Shown one piece after another: positions 47,659 to 60,400 of a stretch of DNA of 64,000 nucleotides; the stretch's first letter is position 1; each line of letters opens with the position of its first letter. Location: positions 24,982,745 to 25,046,744 of the forward strand of contig CM075102.1 in assembly GCA_037576195.1 (NCBI GenBank), in the 5' to 3' direction. The notes under the pieces are model-generated. The model made no database searches. It saw only the letters and a program-made list of their open reading frames with translations, and was not told the DNA's origin. A program made the position numbers and the translations under genes. This DNA comes from Phytoseiulus persimilis. Lineage: Eukaryota; Arthropoda; Arachnida; Mesostigmata; Phytoseiidae.

Positions 47659-50600
47659 TGCTGCGGAACAGTGGAAGTTGCATTGTGACCCTGTCCCTAT
47701 CGAATGACTCGGCAACCCGTGGGCAAGCGAGCAGCTAAGGAACTGAGCGTTATAAAGTACAAAAAAGTGGCGCGCTCGCTAGCTACCGACATTAAACAAG
47801 TTAGCTGGTGTAAGGAGTGTGGAGTACCGCCGTCGCTGCCGCCACTGCTGCTGGTGGTACTGTTAGTGTGGGTTTGTCGGTGCGTGGTCAGCAGCGGAGT
47901 GGCCCGTTGGCACGCTAGCTGCGTGCCTATGTGGACGGCTGACTGCTGCTGCGGAACTGTTTGCGCTCATTAAGGGCTGGACCCGTTCCTCTCGCTGCCG
48001 GGGGGACATTCTTAGCGACTTGCTTACGCCCACAAAACTGGAGCAAGCGAGTTCGGGACTCGGACGGACGGCTGCTCGCCTGCCTCGGATCAAGGGGTGG
48101 CTCGCTGGTCAAGAGAAGAAACTGTTTTGGGGGTCGAGTCGGGAGCTGCGTTACTGGCGGGCGCACCGACGAGCGGGCGGACGACGGACGAGCGAGTTGC
48201 GCCGCGGGGCGGTCAGAAGACGGGGCTGGAAGAACGACCCAAGTCTTCTCCGCCAGCCGAGCCAGCTGGAGTGCGAACCGTTATCGAGTTTGTAATCGAG
48301 AACGCATGAGGACGACCCGGCGGCCTTGCTCCCTCGTCCGTTCAAAGTCATTCCATCGGCCAGTCCTTGGGGGCGGACCCGAAAAACGAAGTTCCAGGGT
48401 CGGAGATGTCGGGGTCGCATCACCAAGCATCTCTAACATCGTTTTCAGCATGGAGGTTAGCAGGCGGGAGGGGAACTGCGGCTCCATGGATTTAGTGGCG
48501 CCCCGGACCATTTCCCCGTCGCGTACTCGAGTTCATCGGAAATTTTTGGTTCCTGATCAAAGCTTTTCGACAGGTGTGGGGTGGTTGGCGGAGTTATTGT
48601 CTCCAGTCGAGTCTGGGCTGTTCTCTCTGGCTAAACACGGGAATGCGAATGTGTTCTGTTGGGATCGGGTTGAGGGGCTACCATTTCGGGAACGCGGCTC
48701 CTGTTCCATCATCTCTGACATGAGATGGAAGTGGGCTTTCGTTCATTTCCAGTACTGAGAGCGTTCAGTAAAACCGCCGCGAGACTGCAATCATACTAGC
48801 GGGTCTCTAGAACGGAAAAGGAGGAACCGGTTATCCGAGCGGCAACTTATTTCTCCCTGGAGTATCATTTGCGCTGGGAGATGATATGCATTTTGTGCGG
48901 CTACCAAATTACGGATCGACGGGAATTTATTTCGTGAGACTGAGATATAAGTGGAGTACGGAATTGGAACGACGGGAAACGTTGTTCAGCCTTGCAAACC
49001 CTGGATGGAGATGTTCCAAAAAAATCTCTATCAACGACTCCGCGTTTGGAGGAATCTAAGTAGAACACTTCTTCTCGATTCCCGGCACTCGTGGAGACTC
49101 GACAACAATAAACCGAGCTCGTGGACATTGGAATTGGTATTAACATTTGGCAACTAGCATTTGGCGTTCGTTTGGCACAAACGAATCGTGGTCCCGCTCT
49201 TCCTTCATCGTGGACAAGGGGAAACGAAAAGATTCCAAGCAGCAAGCGTTGATAGGGCTATGATATATCAGAGGAGTCCTTCCCGGAGTTTCATACTCGA
49301 CAGCCTCAGCGTACCCGTTCCTCTGATGTGTCCCCAGGGGAGCGGAGAGCGTGGATCTTCGCGAAACTAAATTCGCATCCGGATGGGAGGGATACGAACT
49401 CATGAGAGAGTGCTGTCTAGGAGCAGATCATCCATTCATTTCAAGAGCTGGGTTACTCCGAAAGCTGGGGCGCACAACGCGGGATCAGGAGTCAATCGAG
49501 TAGATATGAAGACGGATTCATCGAGCATAAAAATTGAGCTTTGTCGAGAAGGGTTCCTCTTTCTTTGCTGCTCCCATCGCCGACCGATGGGATTACAGCA
49601 AGACCCGAACAACTGGATCCCGTACAAGGCCCATACATCCGCAACGACAGAGCGCAGACTCTTCTGCCGAGACAATCCAACCCTTCCACGGCATTCATAA
49701 GACGTCCATATGACTATCTCTGGACGGCGGTGGTGACTCATCGTATATCTATTACCGATTGTTAGGTTGCTGTCTTAATACACGATCGGCCGTAGATCCC
49801 CGGTGCTAAGACATTCCGCCGGAGGCATGACAGACGGTGACAAATCCTCTCTGTGCTGTCAGTGGTCTGAGCGCGAAATGTGAATCAGGCTTTGACAGAA
49901 GTAAATGAGGTGTCTTGGGAAGTGTCCAGGAGGCAGGGATGAAGGCCCCCGTTGCTGGAACCCGGGTGCCCCTCCATTCCTTATACGTGGGAAGTCGTAG
50001 AATGACGAAGTGGGCCATGCCGTGCTCATGCTCTCCATAATCCCAAACACGATACCGGGCTGCGGGCAAGCCCCGACAGGCGAACGAAGGAACGGAAGGA
50101 GCGAGCGAGTGTCCGATCGACCGACCGCCCGCCCCAGCGAGCGGCCACACAGATAACCGCACCCCGACTGAGAGATGAGATCCCATAAATTACAGGTTAT
50201 CCGCTCAGAAGACTTGTATTGCTAACTTCGACGGAGAGATGGAAACCTCGTGAGATAACGCCGTGAGCCCGGTGTGGAGGAACATTCGACGCACTCAGAA
50301 AAGCCCATCGGAAACGAACCGCTTCCGAGAGAGAATTGTCAGACCAGACTCTCGAAAATATTTCGGCCTCGGAATCGGGTTCGGGACAGCGTTGGAGCGC
50401 CCGCGTCTAATCAAACCCAAAGACGTTGACGACAACGATGATGATGGCAGTGGCGCTCTGCTCGCGCCAGCCTGTGAGCTGAGGAGACGTTCTCGCAAGG
50501 TCAGATGCTACGTCAGCGTTCGGCAGCTGGCGTCGTTCCCCACAACCTTGGCCTCGTGTAAGCAGAGCCCGTCATTAATAAACACGGTGTCGATGCTGAG

Positions 50601-53600
50601 GCTTTCGCAAACGATGCGAAGCAACGCCTCACTCGCTCGCCTGCTTGATTACCTTGCCTCAGATTAATGACAAATCGTCGTCCTGAGCGTCCGTCGATCT
50701 TCAGCGTGTTGTTTACGCGACGTGCTGCAAAGCTGATGCCACATGACGCGATAGCCTCGATTGGAGCCGATTCACGTATCCTGACATGCAGCAATCTTAC
50801 GGCGCTCCGTTCAACTCGAGCGCCCGCCTCCCCTCTCTGCGACGCAGATCATGAGCGAAAACACTGGAATGCCGCAGGTTTTGGAGTCAAGTCGAATACT
50901 GTAGGATACCTGCAGCGGGAAACTTCCTGAAAGATTAGTCGGGTTCGGAACCCCGGAACGAGCAACTTCTTCAATTTCTTCACGCCTTTCAGGCCGTGTA
51001 ATCCGTTGTGAGGGAAAGTTGTCGGCCTACTTCGAGCGACTGAGATATCCTGCTCTCAGCATGGAGCGAAGCGAGATTCCATCAGAACGAGCCGGGTTCT
51101 CGTTTTTCGCCGTTGCCCAACAGCTCCGCAGAGAAAGACCTCTTTGATTTCAATATTCATAACAGGTTGTCTTGGAGAGCTTGCTCCTTGGTTCCTCCAT
51201 TCCCTCCTGCTTGTCCGTCCAGCGCGGTGCGAGCGTGATTCTAAGCCCACGTCTTTGTTCTCCTTCAGCGGTGTTCTGTTCAAGACGACAAGCTCGGAGG
51301 AAAAATGGAACCACGGACCACCATCAGCCCCGGCAAAAGGAGTAAAGGACGTGGTCCACCGCGGTCGTCGTCTTTCATTTCAGAGTGCTCCCTCATCCGC
51401 GCATGTTCTCCGAAGCAGTGAGCAAATATCAGAGTTACGCAGGAGCCTCGTCAGGGGTCTGAACTTGATTGGCGGCTCCAGCGGTAATTTAAGTGCCTGT
51501 ACGGCACGCAAGTCAACGTCGAAGTATGGGTGCCAACCTCCAGGCTGTTGGGCGTAGAACCGCGCAGGACATTACCGGGGAGGTGATGCTGGCCATGCGA
51601 CCTGGTATCTCACGTGTGACAGCAAGGAAGGATCCGGCCGAACGACAGACGCTGACCATACCGCAGGATGTCCCGGTGTCCTTAAACGCAATTTAATTGC
51701 CAGAATCGTAATGAAATTAAAGCAGAATTTCCCACAGGGCCGTTCCGCTTACCCACCAGCACCCGGTCGTATGGCTGCCCGTTCGGCCGCTCCCCTGTAT
51801 TACCTTAATTAAGGCAAGCGAGGAGTCTCCTTCACACAGCTGGTGCACCTTGCTCGGTTCTTGAGGAAGGATCGGATGGAAAGCGGCGGGCAACAGAGAG
51901 CAGGGAAGTAGGGCAAGGGACAAGGGAGTTGGTTCGCATACCTTGCGAGTTCCTCCTCCTGAACGCTGACCCTCTGTTCCTGAAAGGCCTTGTAACCACA
52001 AACGACATAGCCTCGAATTTAAAAAAAAAATGTTCTACTCTCCAGGCGTTGAGAAAGACGAACTACGTCTGGAAAGCGGCTCTGAGGCAATGCTTATGAA
52101 GGAACGCGGGAAGAGATGAGGTCGGCAGCTGGCAGATGGAAGCCGCTCCATCTGATTTCCATGTACTCTCACTTTTTCACTCGATACGGAGCGAGCGGCA
52201 GTGATGCGCATGCATGCTCCATGCCTCCATGTATTATTATCTCGCACTCGTTCAATCTCCGCTCCACTTTGGCTCACCCGCGCTCCGCTCCGACTGAGAA
52301 ACGTCGGTTCTGTTAGCAACATCAGTTCGGTCAGACGCTTCGGCCTAGCAGGGGAGAGTTCGTCGCTGTCGTGGGAGAAAAAATGACGAGGGGCTTCGCG
52401 ATGGATCAGACCCAAAGAATCTTCATCTCGCTCGCGCCCGAGGCGAGCAGGATATAACTTCTGCGGAAGGCGGTCCTTTCGATGTGGAATTTCACAAATC
52501 GGAGGCAGCGGCGACGATGATCGATGGATAGACAGATAGACGGATGCACCAACCTATACAGCTGCTGACATAGTCATCGACGGATGTAGATGGGCTACTC
52601 CTTCTTCTGAACAACTTTCCATGAATAAACTGGCAAGCTCTCTCTGAAATCTGCACTCCTCGAAAACTTCGCCAGCCCTCTTCCGATTCTCGTGAGACGG
52701 CCAAACCATCGGAGCCCCTTCCGAGATTCCTCGCTGGCCTTCGGTGCTCGAATCTCGTTAGCGCAAAACCTCTTCCAAACTTTCTCTGAGAGGCAACTTC
52801 AGCCAGTTTTCAGCATCTCGTGAGAAAATTCGCTCATGGAATTTCTGATATGCTCCAAAGGAGTCTGTCCAGTCCCGGGCGCGATCATTGGATGAAGGCC
52901 AACAGGGGGACGTCGGAACCTTTTCGTCGATTCCAAGACCTGGGATTCCACACATTGTTCGACACTCGATCACGACACCATGTACATCTGCCCTCGTTCT
53001 ATTTTCGCAGGTGCCTCAATATCGTCACTCGGAACGGGAGACATGTCATTTATCAAAATTATGATCGTCATCCCGAGCATGATCAGCGCTGACACGAAGG
53101 TAGACGAAATACTACGATTTTCCTGCTCCTATCGACCATCTTGGCCGGGTTTCCGGATGGATGCAGACGCCGGCTTCTGGGAGGTGCCGAGGACGCTGGA
53201 ATGAGTCATCATAAAAGCGAGCCACTCAAACTCACGTTAAGTCCGCGGCTACAGGCGCTGCCTGCAGGCGACGGATGGCGGAGGGCCGAGTGCCCGTCCG
53301 CCCGGTCACGTGAACCACCGAACTACCGCAGGGACCGGGGTTCCGAGACATCAAGGGAAGAAGGAGTTCTGGGAACAGTCAGGGACGGAAAAACCGCAGC
53401 ACGTCTGAATATTCAAACTAAACTTTGTTCTTCTCATGGTCTTATTTCTTTGACTCTCGTCGAGAACCTCTGGTGTTCCTGTTTTCCTTCCGCCGTGGTC
53501 TCGTCAGCGTCGGCTCCCTTCACCAGCGACGACGACGGCGACTACGAGACGTACCAGAACAGAACTTATTGTTAGACCAATAGCAACGGCGGCAGCAGAG

Positions 53601-56600
53601 TTTGCAATTAGGAAGGGAACAGCTGCCACTGCTGCCGTGGCTACAACTTTTCCTCTTCTTCTCCCATTTTTTTGCGCAGGTTATTCGTTAGGGAGAATCT
53701 TAGCAACCCACGTCACTCGCTGCGACGATGCTATCGAGGGCAATACATAGCCGTGTGTACTTTTGTGAGATTTCACGAGAATTCGGTTTTCTTTGTGTTG
53801 GCAACACCCGTTCAGCCACCTAGTGGAAAAGAACAACTACACGCGGAGTCCGCGGATGGATGTGGGGGCTCCGAAAAGTTCGTCAGCCTCTGCCTTATGG
53901 GCATCGCGAAGGCGTGGAACGCGCTTTCGGAGAATAAACTAATAAAATTCTCATGAGATGAGAGCCCGAATTCGAGAAGAGCAGCGGCGCCGGAAGTCAC
54001 GGGGCGGGCGGAGGAAGAGCGCGATTTCTCGAAAGAGTTTGGAACGTCAGGAATGTGAGCTCTCGCTCCCACACGAGTATTCATTCACTCCCTCAATTTG
54101 CAGCCGTCCCTTTCTTCCTCTCTATTTCTTGTTTTCCTTTTTTCACCAGGCGCCACCTCTCCTCCCCTTCGGCGCCGCTGTCAAACCCCGCTGCGCCCCT
54201 TCCTTCCCCACTCAGGTTCTGTTTTGTGTCGATTTCTCGCGAGCCTCGAACGGAACCGCTGACTAGGTGGAATTTGTTCGTTCGACGAACTTTTTCTAAT
54301 AGAGAGAAAAATTCGAATCTTCGTTCAGTGGCTCTCATCCCCATTTTCGCCTCTCTCCCTCGCATCCCGTCTGTATTTATTCTCCTCTCTGTTTGAGCAA
54401 TGAGTCTGTTCAATGTGGTAACTAATCCTTTCCCGAATCGAACGACCTTGCAAAGCAAACTATGAATAAATTTTGCTGTTCGTTCCTTCGGAGTTGCTGC
54501 CGTCGTTCTGATGAGGCAAAAACGCCTGCTCGACCATGCGTCCCTCTCTTCCTCTCCATCCCGCTTCGCCAATTCGTTGACTGCCAAACGAGGCTGTTAA
54601 ATGTACCTCTGCACATACGGAGCGTTCCAAGACTCCATCGTACTTTCAAGACTAGTCACAGGAAATCACGTGGGGAACGAAATGGCCCGGTCCGGTCGCG
54701 ATTCGCGTAGTGCGATTCTCCTGGAAATCGCTCCTGGAAACTCGAGGATAACTGCAACGGTCGTACCCTGGGGCATCCCAGGCATCAGACGGCATCTGAA
54801 ATATTTTCTATGGTGTGGACTCAACGACGAGACCAACTTGCTGCTGCCGCAGTTGTTCCTTCGCTCAAGATGATGATGATGGTGGCTATGATGAGGCCGT
54901 GATGATAGTGATGTCTTTAGCGATGTCATGCGACGAAAGACTTTGTCCCACAAATGAGCCGTGACGAGATCTAGCTGACGTGGCATCCATCCTAGCCCCT
55001 GCACAAAGCTTGTCCGCCTGCCCGTCTTCACTGCCTGCTTGTAGAATCACAATAGGCAGACGGACCTATGGCTTACAAAGGCTGCCCTGCTGAACGGGAC
55101 GAAGGCGAGCAGGCAAGAAGGCGAATGCGGAAGACGACGAGAAGCACAGCAGGTGGAGGATATCAAATATTGTACTCGAATCACGAATCGGAGGATGGTC
55201 CGCCGGGGCGCTCTCTCAGCGATACTCTGAGTTGTCGTAGGAGTCAAGAAAATTGACAGCAAGCTTTCATGCATTTTTCAGGGACTGCGCACTGCCTCAG
55301 TACAACTCTGTTTCCAAACATGGAACCATCCTGTCGAAGCCACATTCATGTGTCGCTCTTAAACTGTGAGGTGCCATGTTTTCTCTGGTTCGAAGGCATG
55401 TGCTATTATATTGATGCCCTTTCAAAACCGGGCATCCATCGGGGGTTTCGGAAATATACAGGCTGAAGAAACACTCGCAGTACTCCAGGAAAACCACAAC
55501 GAGCATTGAATGGTCAAGCTAGGTCTGGAATTTCATTACCCTTCCTTCTTTCGCTCATCACTTCGTGGAAAATGGTCGGTTTCGCTGTTCATTGCGATTG
55601 ATAGTTGGAAGGACGGCGTGTGTGTTGGTTTGCCCCTCTCTTCTTTGTGGCGCCGTTTTACTCAAGTAGCCGAGGAACGTCAGAGGTCAACCGATCGAGT
55701 TCGCATCGGTATGATTCAATGCGGAAAAAGACTCACTCGTCATTGAACTTGAAAAAAGGCGAACGATCGTAACGTGATGCGTCGGAAAAGCCTCGTCCTT
55801 GATGCGTTCCTTGTATCTTCTCGAGTATGCTGAACTCGAGGGAGCTTCCGGAAGTGGAGAGTTCGTGGATTGATCCATGCAGTTGCAGTTTCCGCTTGGG
55901 ACGCTCGGTATCTGAAACTGTCTGAGTCGACGACTTTTCGTCTCACCAAAAAATCACACTGATCCAGTTCCAGGACTACAGGCGGAGGAACTGGACTTTC
56001 GGGTGGGAAGAAAGAAGAAATTTGGACCAACTTCGACTTGGGAACTTTCCGCCGTCGGAGTTCTCTTCTCGAATCCGATATTCCTCAGAGGAAACGAGGG
56101 AAACGTATCAAGGAAGGGATTTCGTCATGAAATCAGCCAGCTTCGGGCTGCAACGATCTCTTGTCTTTATCTGAGCTCTTGAGCCCTGGCTCTATTCATT
56201 GGCAAGTACTTCCATCTCCGCATTGATGCTTACCCGTACGTCCCACTTAATAAGCGAAAAAAAGGGGGAATTAGAAAATTTCAGACCTGATATTACCACC
56301 CTGTAGACGTTCAACCTCTGAGAAAGATTCCGTACTCGAACATGAGACTTGTCCAGTGTCGCAACCTCGACTGAGTAATTGTGAGAAAATGTCAACCCGG
56401 CCCGGTCCGACCGTTGGGAACGAACGCCAAACTACACGCCGAGTGCTTCTCCTATACGCGAAGTAACAAGGAAGCGAATGATCGTTGAAGCCCTCCGGAC
56501 GTTGCATTCCAGGCGTTTCTCGCTCTCGACGAGTAGATTCACGATGGAGATTCGTAGCTAGAATTTCAAGCGGAGATCCACACCGAGCTTTCACTTTGTT

Positions 56601-56934
56601 TATTTGCTGGTTGCAGGGTTACGCGGTGAAGGCGACGCGGCCGTCGTCGTTTCTGCTCCTGCAGCAACCGACGACGACGCATCGTCGTAATGAACAAGCG
56701 GCGGCTCGTTTGTGAGGAGATTGATGAACTAAAGTTTACACGGATGAATATTTCATTAATTACCGTTGCTCGGTCGCTCGCGCTCTCTTCCCCTTCTGCA
56801 GTTTCGTTAGGGAAAGAGCGAGTGAGCAGAGTGGCTAGCGGACCGGTGGCTCAGCCGGCCATCGAACTTGCTGTCCGCCCTTCTCAGGGTCCTTTGCAAC
56901 CCTCTGAGGATCTCGCCTCTCGCAGGGGGTCGCC

Positions 56935-56960
56935 CCATCGTCATCATGATCATCATCATC
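56935..56960. repeat. CAT/ATG trinucleotide repeat
   Basis: An imperfect CAT run, encoding His-rich plus-strand and Asp- or Met-rich minus-strand frames. These frames are by-products of the repeat and are not called as genes. Similar ATG-rich strings lie near 54870-54915. Confidence 0.6.
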
Positions 56961-57256
56961 TCCGCTCTCATCGACGTCGTCGTTGACGGCATCGCCTCTT
57001 CGACGCACATCAAGACCCATCACAAGCCAAGGTGGCGATGATAGCGGCAGAGGTTTTTTTTTTCAAAGCCAAAGTTCGTTCCGGAGGGAGGAAGCGAGCG
57101 AGCGAGAGGGGCATGGAATCCTGAAAGAATATTGAGGAAGGAAGAGGAGGGAAACGCGTCAAGTTTTCTCTTCCGGGGGCAGCACCTCCGTTGCTTCTCT
57201 CATTCTGTATTTTGAAGTGATCCGTAGGCGCTGGACTCATAGTTCAGATAGCGTTA

Positions 57257-57427
57257 ATGGCGACTGCTGCTGTTACCGCCAACGCCATCGGACTCTTCTC
57301 GATTGACGGCAGCGAAGGCACTGGTGGCGGCATGTCTTATCTCAGCAAGCGTTCCCTATCCTTTGGAAGTGAGGAAAAACGGAGGAGCAGACGAGCCAAG
57401 CCAACAGAGCGACAGCCAGCAGACTGA
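57257..57427 (+). other. Short ATG-initiated frame, possible first exon
   Basis: An ATG at 57257 opens 56 codons to TGA at 57425-57427, with well-balanced codons and Gly/Ser/Ala-rich content, a style common at the N-terminus of transcription factors. A possible donor (ggaa|gtgagg) lies near 57370, which would end a coding first exon after about 37 residues. There is no recognised domain and the sequence before the ATG is not a strong start context. Confidence 0.15.
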
Positions 57428-60400
57428 AAGACGCTTTCAGGCGCTCGCTTCGAAAAAGAAAACCCCCCAGGCTTCAAGCAGATAATGGTGAGATTACGCG
57501 TCCGCCATGATAAGGAAACGACCCGGACGGTCATCTGGCCGAATCCTGTGGGATTTTAAAAGCATCTCTACTTGTACTCTCACTCTACAGCCCAGCTAGG
57601 AGAGACAGAGTGAGGAGGGGGTGGGGGAGGAGTAGCTGGAGGCTTCGAGCGAGCATTTTGGATTCAAAGTGTCTAATGAAGGCCGCGATCGGGAAATGTT
57701 CGTCGGTGGTTTGAGTTTGCTCCTGTGGTTTACAACTCCATCTATTCATCGAGACTCCCTCGGAACTCTCTCCAAGCTGCCCTCATCTGGAAATCGATTT
57801 GGATGGGCAAACTCGCAATCTAGTTGAAGTATCACACGAGTTCCGAAACGTAAAGTCTGAAAACTAAATAATGAAAAAGAAAAGAAAAATATAAAATAGA
57901 ATGAAAACGTACAATTCATGGGCCGGCCATTGAAGGAAGACTAATCCCCGGGGCGGTGGTTGAGGAACTCGGTCCGATGCCCCAGAAAGCGCAGGCATCG
58001 TATCACTCATGAATTCCGCATGGAACGGGTGAACATTGTTTGAGTATGCAGCTATCTGGACCTTCCGGAGAATAAGCTGATATCCGGGATTGGACTCATG
58101 TGGGAGGGGGAGGGGGGCATAGCTTCTAAGCTCCGAACATATTGTTCCCAGAACTGTGGGATCATGGGCTGGGAAGGAGTCCCTGGGAGCTCATTCCCAG
58201 GAAACACCGAGTGACCGCTTAGAGTGCCAAAATATTTTCCATGAGCCCTCATATAGAGCGCCTTCGGCTCGGCGGACGCCCAGAGTCAGGACTAAAGCCG
58301 TTCAGCTGAGAGCAAAGCTTCGGGAAATGTTGTGTCGGTATCCGTATGGCCTGCAGGAGGATTGCAATGGAATTTCATAAATTGTCTCGCGAGCGGTCGC
58401 CATTCCTTAGAGGATGTCTCGAATCAATTATCTTGTGTGCCGTTCCGTCTCTGCTCTTCTGGCCGTCGACGCTGCTGCTGGGGAGGAGGATGAGAACAAG
58501 GAGAAGGAAGGAGGAGAAGGTTCTTTCCCACATCGCCTGTCAATGGCATTCTTGCCACTATTTGTGTTGGAATGCGCCCGGCTCCGGCGCAACCTTGGCA
58601 TCAAATAATTGCAGCACCGCAGACACTTCTGCCAAACTCAACATCACCACTGTTCACTCAAATGTTGGCGGGTCGATATGAGGGAAAATATTCCTGATCG
58701 TTCCGGCCGAGGGAACGGACTTTACCTTTTGGCTTTGAGGAATAACGCTGTCACCGCGCGGCCTTGTGAGCGAGGATGTCCAGTTTCGTAGCAGACTTCC
58801 CTACTCCCTCCTCCATGGAGAACAGGAACAATGTCTTCGGACAGAGAGGAGACGCCGACTCAGTGGCTATCACCATATCAATGAGTAGGAGATCGTCAGT
58901 CAAAGTGTCATTGTGCCGCACGAAGCACATGCATAGCACATGGTTGATCATAGAACGCCTCTCAAACAATTGTCATACGTTGAATGAACGTGTTCGATTA
59001 TCATGTTTCAAAGGCTACGGAATCAGCAAGCTACAGAGGAGAATTCGAATGAAGACGGTGAGATATTTGCTTTGCGGCCAGGCGGGACGGGGGAACAAAC
59101 AAAAATACGTCCAGACGGGCGGAGGCGGACAAACACAGAAACTAACACACATCGTTAGGCTCAAAGTTCTCGGCGGAGGAAACATACGCCAGCCTGTGTC
59201 CACAGGTCTCTGAAGACTTAGGCCATCACTACATCAGGACTCCGGCGTCACACAGCGGCAGCGTGAGCTGCAGCGGGTAATCCTCTATCCCGAGGGGGTT
59301 TCCTAATGCTAGATGGCTTTGTGCTGAAGACCATCCATCGGTCTAATTCGCATCGCAGAGCCGACACAGAACAACCATCCCGAACCGACAATTTTTTTAA
59401 CGGCTTCATCGGTCACTCCAATAAGAGCCCGGATCCGTCAAGTTCAAGAGCTGTGTTGAAGTCTCAAGTCGCTGCTAATCCCTTTCCCCACCGGCCGCTG
59501 ATAGCTCAGATGGACAATAATTACTCCAATGCGGAAAAATAAGTGATCCTTTCGAGCTCGCGTCGAAGAACGATTCTCGAGCATTCCTCGACATTCTCGA
59601 GACAAAGACGAGAGAATCAAACATTGGAAACTCAGGGCGCAGGCACCAATCGAAGAAGTTCCGATGTGGAAACTGCCTCACCAAGTGGTACAATAACTCG
59701 GTACGTAGTTCTTGATGTAGCGAAACTCGTCCAAATTAATCGTTGTCGTATTATTTGGGCCATGGAATTATAGCCCTCCACTCTTCTTTGGAAGAGCCGA
59801 TTTCCCATAGGTGATCCCTGTTCATTCCCTGTACTTTTTTCAGCTGCACGGTTTCATTCTGTCGAGACGGAAAACTGTGATGAGCTGGTTCCGGGAAGTC
59901 TTTCCCAGGTTGGTCGAATCGTCTGAAGTTTCTCTCCAGCTGATTTTTCGATTCGCTCTTGAGCTTCCTCCACGGACTTCCCCCTTGTTTCGCCTTCCTC
60001 ACCACGCGGTGAGACGATTTGTTTGAGTGAATCGATTTGGGGGCGGAAATGCAATCCGATCGAGGTCGGACATGGTTCCTGCTCTTTTCTTCGTCTAAAA
60101 GCTGTGTTATATTTCCTGACGGTGTTTATTTTGCGGATCGGCCTCGAAGAAGAAGGTGAGGTTTTGCGAATGCCTGCTCGCTGGCTGCTTTCTGCAGCTG
60201 TGGACTGCGGCTGGAGCAGACTCAGATTAGGGAATCCTATTACGCTGATGGATTACGTACGTTAAAGAAACGAACCTCCTGAGATGGGTGTGAGAAATGC
60301 CAACGCCGTCTCTCATACTCAAAGCAACCGAGGAAGGAGCCAAGAGGGAATCTTTCGTTTTGTGACGGAAAGCGAGCGTGAGAGTCACGTTCCAAAGAGA

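Noticed and set aside
47961-48758. 265-codon plus-strand frame, the longest in the right part
   Set aside because: GC-rich, stop-poor DNA with other frames open on both strands. The product is Arg/Ser-rich without domain, membrane pattern or repeats, and no splice or start context supports it.
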